Shown here one piece after another: positions 1 to 7,117 of a DNA stretch of 64,000 nucleotides. Under the pieces are notes generated by a model, which was given only the letters and a program-made list of their open reading frames with translations, made no database searches and was not told the origin of the DNA. Origin of the DNA: VRUE01 sp963702575 (GTDB lineage Bacteria; Actinomycetota; Thermoleophilia; Solirubrobacterales; 70-9); contig CAVPCU010000002.1 in assembly GCA_963702575.1 (NCBI GenBank), positions 558,001 to 622,000 of the forward strand. The letters are read 5' to 3'. A program made the position numbers and the translations under genes. Within the stretch, counting starts at the first letter, position 1. Each line of letters starts with the position of its first letter.

Positions 1-916
1 CAATCTCGGCCTGTTCCTCATCAGTAGTTGGAATCCGCAAGAGCAGCGGGCCTCGCTCGTCGCTGGGCTCGGGGGCCTCTGCCGCCGATCCCGCGGCGGA
101 AGCTTCAGACAGACCAACAGACGATTGGCCTAGCACCAGAGAAATCTCTCGGGCCACCCTCTCGATGCCCGTGCTAGTCAAGGCTCCAAGTCGGTCTGCG
201 AGAACCGGTGAATGCTGCACGATGAAGTGGTAATCAACGTTGTGCCAGACCGGAAGGATCACCTTCGATCCCGTATCAATCTCGCGCGCGGCCAAGCCGG
301 CTAGCTCGCGCTGCGGCCACTCCTTCGCGAAGAAGGCTGGACTTAGGACAACGATCCCGAAACGACTACATGCCAGCGCTGTGTCAATTCGACGGCTGAG
401 GCTGTCGCCGACTGTGAGCTTAAGCTCATCGAGCCAGACGGCCCAGCCGAGCGAAAGCAATTCCTGCGCCAACGGCCTGGCCACGTCCTCCTTGTCCTCG
501 CTCGCGTGAGCAATGAAGGCGTCGTGTAGCTCGACCGGCTCTGCATCCGACTGAGACACGGCCTCAGATCCGCCCCTGCTCGTCCTGGTGTTCTCGACAC
601 GAAACAGACTGGCGTCCCTGCGCCCGTCCGCGGTCACTCGCCAATTGTGCATCTGCTGAATATCCGATCCGTCCCAAATCGGGCTCGGACTCGTTCCGAG
701 ATTGCGAGGGCCACACGCAATGAGATCTTCGCCGTGTAGCTCCTGCATGCAGCGGGCTAGGAGATCGATCCCGTCCCTGGCGATGATCCCCTCGTCAACC
801 GCCGCCTCATAGAGATTCCAGCTCGATGCGAGGATCGCTCGTCTTGAGCCATCTCGTTGCAGGCGATCCATAAGGTCGAGAACCTCGGACGCAATGGGCT
901 GTCGGCCAGAGTTCAT
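1..916 (-). CDS. TIR-domain protein (3' end beyond window)
   Basis: Reading the minus strand from the ATG at 914-916 gives an open frame of about 305 codons that runs off the left edge. Residues 1-130 match no family I recognise. Residues 131-235 form a TIR domain: it opens with HDAFIAHASEDK, has a WLDELKL strand/BB-loop region, and contains SPAFFAKEWPQREL, where Glu204 sits at the catalytic glutamate position of TIR NADases (WxxxE context). Known TIR proteins of this type cleave NAD+ in bacterial immunity or act as signalling adaptors. The part after residue 260 is low-complexity linker. Base composition is less GC-rich than the core genes to the right, consistent with acquired DNA. An NADase role is inferred from the retained Glu. 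Confidence 0.85.
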   Translation of the reverse strand, partial: MNSGRQPIASEVLDLMDRLQRDGSRRAILASSWNLYEAAVDEGIIARDGIDLLARCMQELHGEDLIACGPRNLGTSPSPIWDGSDIQQMHNWRVTADGRRDASLFRVENTRTSRGGSEAVSQSDAEPVELHDAFIAHASEDKEDVARPLAQELLSLGWAVWLDELKLTVGDSLSRRIDTALACSRFGIVVLSPAFFAKEWPQRELAGLAAREIDTGSKVILPVWHNVDYHFIVQHSPVLADRLGALTSTGIERVAREISLVLGQSSVGLSEASAAGSAAEAPEPSDERGPLLLRIPTTDEEQAEI

Positions 917-1006
917 GTGCGGAGCATAGGCTCGCGTGAGTCCGTACCCCTGCGTGCATCGAGTGTGATGGATGCGACCTCGGTTCCGCCCGCCCCCGTC
1001 GGCATC

Positions 1007-1327
1007 ATGAGAAGAGTGAGCGACAGCGCACAGAACCAAGGACCGCGAACGAAACCGCTCCCCACGCGGGCTGCCTTGGCCACGGCAGGACTAACCGCAG
1101 TGTTCCTGGGTGGTGGCTTTGCCCATGATTTCGAGCTGTTGCCCCATGTCACGCTCGCGCCGGTGGCAAGCGAGTGGATCGTGCCGATGCCCAAGCATGA
1201 CGATGAGCCAGCCGTACCGGTCTCGCTCAAGGTTCAGGTAGGCAACTATCCTCTGGCCTCCGCCGCCCGTCCAACCACCTCGATCATCGACCTGCCGAAA
1301 CTCGGAGATACGCTTGAGTGGAAGTGA
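1007..1327 (+). CDS. Hypothetical small protein, doubtful
   Basis: The stretch 917-1345 separates the TIR gene from VapC. It holds one plausible plus-strand frame from the ATG at 1007, giving 106 residues with a hydrophobic segment (about residues 25-42, ATAGLTAVFLGGG) that could be a signal or anchor, followed by a polar tail ending LGDTLEWK. No family is recognised and no clear ribosome binding site precedes the ATG. A competing minus-strand frame (913-1230) is equally unconvincing. If neither is real, this is about 430 bases of non-coding DNA between accessory genes. Confidence 0.25.
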   Translation: MRRVSDSAQNQGPRTKPLPTRAALATAGLTAVFLGGGFAHDFELLPHVTLAPVASEWIVPMPKHDDEPAVPVSLKVQVGNYPLASAARPTTSIIDLPKLGDTLEWK

Positions 1328-1345
1328 AGACTCGCGGCGTAGATG

Positions 1346-1768
1346 TCAGTTCGTCTCAATGAGCCGGACTGGCAAATCGGCGTTTGCCGCGTTGCGGGCA
1401 AGGGGACCGTCGAGGGTCCACAGGTCCGCCTTTAGCTCTTGGGCCAGGACGACGTAGGCGGCGTCGTAGGCATTCGCGCGCTGTAGCTTTCTCGCGACTG
1501 CCACCACGGCGGGCCCATCTCTCAAGCCATGCAGGCTGACCTCTATCGCGACGATCCGCTCCCAGGCCGATTTCGCGTCGGATGAGTCAATCGCGCCTGC
1601 CGCGATGCTGCGAGTCAGGGCGTTTGCGACCTCGTAGCGAAACAGCGATGGAGCGTGCAAGGACTCGCCGGCGTCTTCCCACTCGCGAAGCCACCGTTCG
1701 ATTGCTGGCGCACGCTCGGCGTCAAGCGCCAGCGCCACGACCACATTCGAATCGAGGACGACCGTCAA
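1346..1768 (-). CDS. VapC-like PIN-domain toxin
   Basis: A 140-residue PIN-domain ribonuclease of normal VapC length. The acidic active-site residues are visible: Asp6 in VVLDSN, Glu46 in RYEVANAL, Asp102 in AYDAAYVVLA, and Asp120 in LWTLDG. VapC toxins are Mg-dependent RNases that cleave tRNA or rRNA and are neutralised by the cognate VapB. The start overlaps the end of the upstream antitoxin gene by 4 bases (1765-1768), the usual coupling for this family. All catalytic residues are present, so it should be active. Confidence 0.9.
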   Translation of the reverse strand: MTVVLDSNVVVALALDAERAPAIERWLREWEDAGESLHAPSLFRYEVANALTRSIAAGAIDSSDAKSAWERIVAIEVSLHGLRDGPAVVAVARKLQRANAYDAAYVVLAQELKADLWTLDGPLARNAANADLPVRLIETN

Positions 1769-2019
1769 AGGCCGCGCTGCTCAAGTTCTTCGCGGCCCTC
1801 GCGGACGACAGCGACCGCATCAACGGGTCCGCGAACGCGACCGCGAATCTCGGCTAGGTCGACCAGGACACTGTCCAGGTCGGAATGCGCAGGCGCAAGC
1901 TCTGCGGCAAGTAGCTCGTCGGCGAGCGCGTCCGGCTGCACGCCGCGACGCCCCGCCTCTCTCTCGAGGCGCTCGTAGGCATCAGGGGTGACGTGGATTA
2001 TCCGATCGCGCGTTGCCAC
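1765..2019 (-). CDS. VapB-like antitoxin
   Basis: An 84-residue antitoxin directly upstream of, and overlapping, the PIN toxin. The N-terminus (MATRDRIIHVTPDAYERLE) looks like a ribbon-helix-helix DNA-binding segment, and the acidic C-terminus would wrap the toxin. Translation begins at the GTG at 2017-2019. There is no clear Shine-Dalgarno. A small perfect inverted repeat, AGAC-AAA-GTCT (2021-2031), lies immediately upstream of the start and is a candidate autoregulatory operator. Family assignment rests on gene order and size as much as on sequence. Confidence 0.8.
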   Translation of the reverse strand: MATRDRIIHVTPDAYERLEREAGRRGVQPDALADELLAAELAPAHSDLDSVLVDLAEIRGRVRGPVDAVAVVREGREELEQRGL

Positions 2020-2061
2020 GAGACAAAGTCTAAGGGAGATTCGGCGGTGTCGCTCGGCTTG

Positions 2062-2655
2062 TCACGCGCCCGACGACAGGGTCGCGGCGAGTTCGGAGAG
2101 GCGCTGGATGCGGGGGTCGCTGTGGCCGACCATTCGCTCTAGCCAGCCTTCGATCTCCTTGACGTCGAGTTCATCCGTGGCGATCAGCATCTGCTCGATG
2201 TCGAGCCAGTCCTTACGGCGATCGAAGATCGCCTTGCAGACGGCAAGGTGCTCGGGGGAGAGGATCGGGATTGTCGTGTCTGCGAACGGAACGCGCCGCG
2301 CCTCCTTCCGCATCGCCTGATGGATCGGGTCGTGGGCGAAGAAAAGATCGACTGCATTGTGCTCCCACCAGAGCCTGCACTGGCGATTCCGCTCCAGCGC
2401 CGCCGGATCAACCTGCGCCACATCGATGCCGAGGGGGGCAAGGGCATCGATGACCTCTCGCCAGCGCTCGGTAGTGACGAAGACGTTCACGTCGATGTCG
2501 ATCGTCGACCTTGGCTCGGCGTAGTAGGCGAGGGCGATCGCGCCGCCGATCGCGTGGGGGATCTTCGCCTCGGCGAGCGCTTCGTGAATCGCGAGGATCT
2601 TGTCCGGCAGCGGGGGCGCGCTGGGTCTGTTGCCGGCGCGTCCTTGCCCCGTCAT
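2062..2655 (-). CDS. Nucleotidyltransferase-fold protein, possible toxin
   Basis: A 197-residue protein with a nucleotidyltransferase-like core: GGAIALAYYAEPRSTIDIDV (residues 37-56) carries the GG...R.T.DID pattern of AbiEii/MNT-type transferases, and NAVDLFFAH supplies a third acidic position. Proteins of this kind either NMP-modify RNA or protein as toxins or act as resistance-type transferases. It overlaps the upstream small gene (2652-3152) by 4 bases, so the two form one transcription unit. Its position beside VapBC and the TIR gene supports a defence or toxin-antitoxin role, which is inference. Confidence 0.75.
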   Translation of the reverse strand: MTGQGRAGNRPSAPPLPDKILAIHEALAEAKIPHAIGGAIALAYYAEPRSTIDIDVNVFVTTERWREVIDALAPLGIDVAQVDPAALERNRQCRLWWEHNAVDLFFAHDPIHQAMRKEARRVPFADTTIPILSPEHLAVCKAIFDRRKDWLDIEQMLIATDELDVKEIEGWLERMVGHSDPRIQRLSELAATLSSGA

Positions 2656-3152
2656 CCGTGACTCGAGTCGAGGCGCGGGAAGCGCAGCGGCTTGCCCAGA
2701 CGACCGCCGGATGGCAGCGCGTCAGCGAGGAGCAGCAGGTCGACGAGGACTTCTCCCCGCTCCTCAGGGGTCGACGCCATCCAGCCCGCGATTGATCGTG
2801 CTGCCTCACCCGACGGAGAGGGTTCCGCACCCTCGCGATAGCCGTTTTCGAGCAGCTCGATCAGCATCTGGCGTAACGCTGGGTCGAGCTCCTTGCCCTT
2901 GGCCAGCTCGGCGATCAGCTCGCGTGCCGCCCGCTGGGCAGCAGGCAGACGCACGGGCGCGCCGGCCCGGCGGGCGGAGCGCCGCAGCTCCACCGGATCC
3001 AGCGGGGCGCTCGCACGTTCTCGCGCCTTCTCGATGACCTGGTCGCTCAGTTCGGTGAATGATGCGAGCGTCTGGCTGCGAGGTCCCTTAGGGGTGCTTT
3101 GGGACTCGCGGATCTCGAAGCGTCCGCCCCTGGTCGGCACGACAAATGCCAT
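2652..3152 (-). CDS. Small partner of the nucleotidyltransferase, possible antitoxin
   Basis: A 166-residue, charged, mostly helical protein with no family I recognise. It precedes the nucleotidyltransferase in the same operon with a 4-base overlap, the position normally taken by the antitoxin. The ATG (3150-3152) has no ribosome binding site. Instead, an inverted repeat overlaps the start (3152-3173), with a possible -10 sequence (TACGAT) just upstream, so the transcript may be leaderless and autorepressed. The antitoxin role is inferred only from gene order and size. Confidence 0.6.
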   Translation of the reverse strand: MAFVVPTRGGRFEIRESQSTPKGPRSQTLASFTELSDQVIEKARERASAPLDPVELRRSARRAGAPVRLPAAQRAARELIAELAKGKELDPALRQMLIELLENGYREGAEPSPSGEAARSIAGWMASTPEERGEVLVDLLLLADALPSGGRLGKPLRFPRLDSSHG

Positions 3153-3173
3153 AGTGGGTAAATCGTACCACTA
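3152..3173. promoter_or_regulatory. Inverted repeat over the toxin-antitoxin-like operon start
   Basis: TAGTGG (3152-3157) and CCACTA (3168-3173) form a perfect 6-bp inverted repeat with a 10-base spacer, directly at the start codon of the 2652-3152 gene. This placement is typical of an operator bound by the operon's own antitoxin. It also lies between this operon and the end of the FAD oxidoreductase gene. Confidence 0.45.
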
Positions 3174-3175
3174 CG

Positions 3176-4540
3176 TCAGACCTCGCCGAGGGAGACGGCG
3201 TGGTTGGCGATTATGCGGCTCTCGGGGTCCCAGGTGCGCTTGACCTCGGCGAGGCGGGCGCAGACGTCGGCGGGGAGGATCGCGTCGACGTCGCAGGGGG
3301 CTTCGGTGAAGTTGAAGTAGGAGCCGCCGGGGGCCCAGGGCGCCATCGCCTCGGCCGTGCGCCTGAGGTGGGCGGGGATCGCCTCGGCCAGCTCGGGCGT
3401 CATCGGCATGCCGACGCTGTACATGGCGAAGCCGGCGTCGAGGTGGGTGAGGGCGCCGCCGTCGGGGTCGGGCTGGCCGATCGCGCCGCCGAGGTGGCGC
3501 AGCTCGCTGAGCAGCAGCGGCGAGCCCGAGTCCGGGCCGGCGACGCCGGCGAAGGCGTCGATCGCCTCGTCGGGCAGCTCGCTCACCAGGCCGCCGTCGC
3601 CGATCCCCGGCACCGGGTTCTCCGGGTCCATGTGGATGCGGCTGAGCCCGGCGGCCGGCATCCAGGCGAAGGTGTCCATGATCGTCTCGCCGATCTCGCG
3701 CAGCGGAGCGACGATTGCTTCGCCCTGCTCCCGGGCGCCGATGCAGGCGGCGTCGATCGTCAGCAGCCGCTTGCCGCGGATCGGCTCGGGCACGTCGGGG
3801 ATCGGCGGCGGGGTGATGAAGCGGACGATCGAGGTGACCTCGTCCCCGAGGCCGATGGCCCAGTCGCGGTACCTGCGGACCGCCTCGGCGCCGACCTCGG
3901 CCGGGAAGACGAGCGCGCCGGCGTAGACCTCGGCGATCGGCAGCAGGGCGACGTGCAGCGCGACGACGATGCCGTAGCCGCCCCCGCCGCCGCGCAGCGC
4001 CCAGAAGAGATCGGGGTCGTTGTCGGCGTCGACGGTGCGCGGCTCGCCCTCGGCGTCGACGAGCTCGATCGCGCGCACGCGGTTGCAGGCGAAGCCGTGG
4101 CGGCGGGCGAGCCAGCTGAGGCCGCCGCCGAGCGTGTAGCCGACCACGCCGACGTCGGGCGAGGAGCCCGGCATCGAGCAGAGCCCGTGCGCGCCGGCCG
4201 CCTCGCCGAGCTCGAGCGAGAGCACGCCCGCCTCGACCCGCGCGGTCTGCGCGTCGGGGTCGATCTCGATCCCCCGCATGCGCTCGGTCTTGACCAGGAT
4301 CGCCTCGTCGAGCGGGCCGAGCGGCGCCGCGCCGTGTCCGGTGCCCTGGCCGGCTACGCGCAGGCCGTGCTCGACGGCGAAGCGGACGGCCGCGGCGATG
4401 TCCTCGGCGCTCTCGACGAAGGCGACCGCGGCGGGGCGCTGGTCGGCGGCGAGGTTCCAGGCGGCGCGCGCCTCGTCCCAGTCGGGGTCGCTCGGGGCGG
4501 CGACGCGGCCGGAGATGCTCAGCTCGGTGAAGTCGGTCAT
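3176..4540 (-). CDS. FAD-linked oxidoreductase (berberine bridge enzyme-like)
   Basis: A 454-residue flavoprotein of the PCMH/VAO family. The FAD-binding half (residues 30-210) includes AGQGTGHGA, with the His that usually carries the 8-alpha-linked FAD, and SSPDVGVVGYTLGGGLSW. The second covalent cysteine found in bicovalent members is absent at the expected site. The C-terminal EAPCDV...KRTWDPESRIIANHAV is the berberine-bridge tail with the typical DP. No signal peptide is seen, so it is likely cytoplasmic. The start overlaps rpiA by 4 bases, so the two are co-transcribed. The substrate (sugar or phenolic alcohol) cannot be told from sequence. Confidence 0.88.
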   Translation of the reverse strand: MTDFTELSISGRVAAPSDPDWDEARAAWNLAADQRPAAVAFVESAEDIAAAVRFAVEHGLRVAGQGTGHGAAPLGPLDEAILVKTERMRGIEIDPDAQTARVEAGVLSLELGEAAGAHGLCSMPGSSPDVGVVGYTLGGGLSWLARRHGFACNRVRAIELVDAEGEPRTVDADNDPDLFWALRGGGGGYGIVVALHVALLPIAEVYAGALVFPAEVGAEAVRRYRDWAIGLGDEVTSIVRFITPPPIPDVPEPIRGKRLLTIDAACIGAREQGEAIVAPLREIGETIMDTFAWMPAAGLSRIHMDPENPVPGIGDGGLVSELPDEAIDAFAGVAGPDSGSPLLLSELRHLGGAIGQPDPDGGALTHLDAGFAMYSVGMPMTPELAEAIPAHLRRTAEAMAPWAPGGSYFNFTEAPCDVDAILPADVCARLAEVKRTWDPESRIIANHAVSLGEV

Positions 4541-5205
4541 GCGGGGGTCTCCTTGGATCGGTTCGGCGTCATGCGGTTCACGGCGCCATCTACCCCCACC
4601 AGAACCTCGCTGACCATATCAGGCGGGAAGAGGCCGTGCGAGGAAACGCCGGGATCGGCCTCGAGCCGCGCGGCGAGCGCCGCCGGGTCGCCGATCTCGC
4701 CGCGGTAGTCGGCGATCACGCCGCCGTCGGGGCTGGGGGGGACGTCGCGCAGGGTCGCGTCGGGACCGAGCCGGGAGAGGGTCGAGCGCAGGCCGAAGGC
4801 GAAGAGCTCCAGCGGCACAGGCGGGGCCAGCGAGTCCACCGGCTTGCTCGAGTCGGCGATCACGACGAAGCGCTCGGCCGCAGCGGCGACGATCTTCTCG
4901 CGCTGGTGGGCGGCGCCGCCCCCCTTGATCAGCCAGCCCTCAGGCGTCACCTGATCGGTCCCGTCGATCGCGACGTCGAGCCGCTCCAGCTCGCTGAACT
5001 CCTCGACCGGGATGCCGAGCCCGCGCGCCTGTTCCTCGGTTGCGACCGAGGTGGCGACGCAGCGGATCCCGCTGAGGCCACGCGCCGCCAGCGCGGGCAG
5101 CAGGAGGGCGACGGTCGAGCCGGTGCCCAGTCCCACGGTCATCCCGTCCCCGACCAGCTCGGCCGCAGCCTCGGCGGCGAGGCGCTTCTCGTCGTCGGAT
5201 CCCAC
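4537..5205 (-). CDS. rpiA: Ribose-5-phosphate isomerase A
   Basis: Interconverts ribose-5-phosphate and ribulose-5-phosphate in the non-oxidative pentose phosphate pathway. The 222-residue product has the RpiA signatures GLGTGSTV (phosphate loop), DGTDQV and KGGGAAHQREKIVA, with the catalytic acidic and Lys residues kept, and ends with a ferredoxin-like domain. I chose the GTG at 5203-5205. The frame stays open far upstream, but that extension has no homology and would overlap the divergent FHA gene. tkt, tal and pgi of the same pathway lie 4 kb away on the other strand. Confidence 0.93.
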   Translation of the reverse strand: MGSDDEKRLAAEAAAELVGDGMTVGLGTGSTVALLLPALAARGLSGIRCVATSVATEEQARGLGIPVEEFSELERLDVAIDGTDQVTPEGWLIKGGGAAHQREKIVAAAAERFVVIADSSKPVDSLAPPVPLELFAFGLRSTLSRLGPDATLRDVPPSPDGGVIADYRGEIGDPAALAARLEADPGVSSHGLFPPDMVSEVLVGVDGAVNRMTPNRSKETPA

Positions 5206-5232
5206 GGCCGCTGACTCTATGCTCGCGCGACG

Positions 5233-5814
5233 ATGGACGCGCGCATCTGGCTGACTGGGAAGGAGGGGGAGCCGCGGTCGTTTCCGCTGCCCCCGGGGCG
5301 GACCGTGATCGGCCGCGATCCCGAGGCCGACGTCTGCATCGAGGACGAGGCGGTCTCCTGGGATCACCTCGAGATCGAGAGCCGCGGCGGCGTGTTGATG
5401 GCGACCGACCTCGACAGCCGCAACGGGACTGCGCTCAACGGCGAGCCGCTCGACCGGCCGCGGCGGCTGCGCGACGGCGACACCCTGATCGTCGGCGGCC
5501 ACCGGCTCGAAGTCTCCGATCCCGAGCCGGGGAGAGGCGGCATGACCGTGGCCGCCTCGGAGCCGGCCGTGCCGCTGAACGAGGAGGAGCGGGCCACGGC
5601 GGCGGCGCTGGTCGCCCCCTACCGCAGCGAGGGCGCCTTCGCCGGCCGTCCCGCGACCCGCGCCGAGATCGCCGAGGCGCTGCACGTCAGCGAGCGCACC
5701 GCCCAGCGCCGCCTCGACGCCCTCGCGGCGAAGCTCGACGTGCCGGGCGACGCCGGCCGCGAGCGCCCCCGCCTGATCGCCGCCCGGGTGATCGAGCTCG
5801 GCCTCGACCGCTGA
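5233..5814 (+). CDS. FHA-domain protein with C-terminal helix-turn-helix
   Basis: 193 residues. Residues 20-95 form a forkhead-associated domain, which binds phosphothreonine: it has the conserved VIGRDPEADVCI, SWDHLEIE and DLDSRNGTALNG motifs. A C-terminal segment (residues 115-193) contains RAEIAEALHVSERTAQRRLDAL, a helix-turn-helix, so the protein probably couples phospho-recognition to DNA or partner binding. It starts 27 bases from the divergent rpiA start. The Ser/Thr kinase 1.3 kb downstream is a candidate source of the phosphopeptide signal. This is inference. Confidence 0.85.
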   Translation: MDARIWLTGKEGEPRSFPLPPGRTVIGRDPEADVCIEDEAVSWDHLEIESRGGVLMATDLDSRNGTALNGEPLDRPRRLRDGDTLIVGGHRLEVSDPEPGRGGMTVAASEPAVPLNEEERATAAALVAPYRSEGAFAGRPATRAEIAEALHVSERTAQRRLDALAAKLDVPGDAGRERPRLIAARVIELGLDR

Positions 5815-5820
5815 CCCGGC

Positions 5821-5864
5821 GCATCCGACTTTGACCCACCTGGAGGTGGGTGAAAGTCGGATGC
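5821..5864. terminator. Long hairpin after the FHA gene
   Basis: A 20-base arm starting GCATCCGACTTT (5821-5840) is followed by a TGGA loop and its complement (5845-5864), with a single mismatch. It begins 6 bases after the FHA stop codon, so it can act as a terminator, although no U-tract follows. Its CGACTTT...AAAGTCG core recurs in the intragenic hairpin at 23397-23439, which suggests a dispersed palindromic repeat. Confidence 0.6.
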
Positions 5865-5982
5865 GTGGCTCGGACCGGGCCAAACGTGGCTCGGTAGGCG
5901 TCGCGGGTGTCGTTGGCGCGCCCGCTTCGCTGGCGCAGGATCGGTTGCGCAGTCCGAGTCCAACCGATCGAAAGGAAATGCC

Positions 5983-7035
5983 ATGCGTAACCGATCGCTT
6001 CTCATCTCAGTCCTCGCCCTGATCGCGCTCGCCGTCTCGGCGTCCGCTGCCCTGGCGGCATCGCCGCGCGCCGTCGTCTATTCCAAATCGACGACCGTCG
6101 GCGGCGAAGCGAAAGGCGGGCTGTTCGCGGTCAAGTCCGGCCACCTCAACCAGATCACCGAAGACCCGACCGACACCGAACCGGCCTTCTCCGCCGACGG
6201 CCGCACGATCGCCTTCGCCCGCGGTGGCGATCTCTACTCGATCCGCCCCGACGGCTCCGGCCAGCGGCAGCTGACCAGCGGCCCGGAGATCGACGGGCGG
6301 CCGCTCGTCGCGCCCAACGGTCGCTACGTCGTCTTCGAGCGGCGTGCCACGGCGGGTGCCCCGCGCGACCTCTACACGGTCGGGATCGACGGGGGCGAAG
6401 CGCACCCGCTCGTCTCCTCCCCGGCGGCCGACGAGCACGAAGCGACGTTCTCGCCCGACGGCTGCATGATCGCCTTCGTGCGCAGCGCCGGCGGCGCCGA
6501 CGACCTGTTCTCGGTGAAACCGGCCGGCGTCGGGCTGCGGCGCCTGACCCACACCGCCGGGGTCGACGAGTTCGCGCCCGGCTACTTCGCCGGCGACGAG
6601 GGCATCGTCTTCAGCCGCGGCGAGAGCAGCGAAGGCCCGGCCGCCTACGCCGACGTCTACACGATGCGCAGCAACGGCAGCAGGGTGCGGCCGCTGATCC
6701 GCGGCGTCGGCTCGGCCTACGTCGAAGACGTCTCGCCCGACGGCCACACGGTGCTCTTCCGCCGCGACCAGGGCCTCTGGTCGAAGCGGATCGGCCCCGG
6801 CGGGGCGCACAAGCTGGCCCAGCTCCCCGACGGCTCGGAGACCAACGGCGTCTTCTCCTCGGATGGGCGCCAGGTCGCGGCCTTCGTCGCGGTCGAAGAC
6901 CAGCAATCGCTGGTCGCGATCGACCTCGGCAGCCGTCGCCAGACCCAGCTCGCGGAAGGCTTCGAGGCCTCCGAAAAAGACGGCACGGTGATCGGTCCGG
7001 TCATCGCATGGCAGCCGGTGCCCCCCAGGGGGTAG
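5983..7035 (+). CDS. Secreted TolB/WD40-like beta-propeller protein
   Basis: 350 residues. Residues 1-25 are a Sec signal peptide (LLISVLALIALAVSASAALA). The rest is a run of about six blades of the TolB/PD40 type, each with a motif like FSADGRTIAFAR, DLYSIRPDGSG or FSPDGCMIAFVR. Such propellers bind proteins or ligands outside the membrane. The ATG at 5983 is preceded by AAAGGAAA at a good distance. No catalytic domain is present. It lies just upstream of a Ser/Thr kinase whose sensor is also a beta-propeller, but the two have separate starts and may not be linked. Confidence 0.8.
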   Translation: MRNRSLLISVLALIALAVSASAALAASPRAVVYSKSTTVGGEAKGGLFAVKSGHLNQITEDPTDTEPAFSADGRTIAFARGGDLYSIRPDGSGQRQLTSGPEIDGRPLVAPNGRYVVFERRATAGAPRDLYTVGIDGGEAHPLVSSPAADEHEATFSPDGCMIAFVRSAGGADDLFSVKPAGVGLRRLTHTAGVDEFAPGYFAGDEGIVFSRGESSEGPAAYADVYTMRSNGSRVRPLIRGVGSAYVEDVSPDGHTVLFRRDQGLWSKRIGPGGAHKLAQLPDGSETNGVFSSDGRQVAAFVAVEDQQSLVAIDLGSRRQTQLAEGFEASEKDGTVIGPVIAWQPVPPRG

Positions 7036-7117
7036 CCGATCGCCAGCCGGGACGGTCGAGGGCCCCTCGCTTCGGCGGCGGGCCCTCGACGCCTGCCCAT
7101 GGCGATATAACCGCCGC

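Noticed and set aside
3200..4708. Long plus-strand open frame antisense to the FAD oxidoreductase
   Set aside because: It mirrors the oxidoreductase and has repetitive Gly/Ala/Asp/Arg composition typical of antisense frames in high-GC DNA, with no domain.
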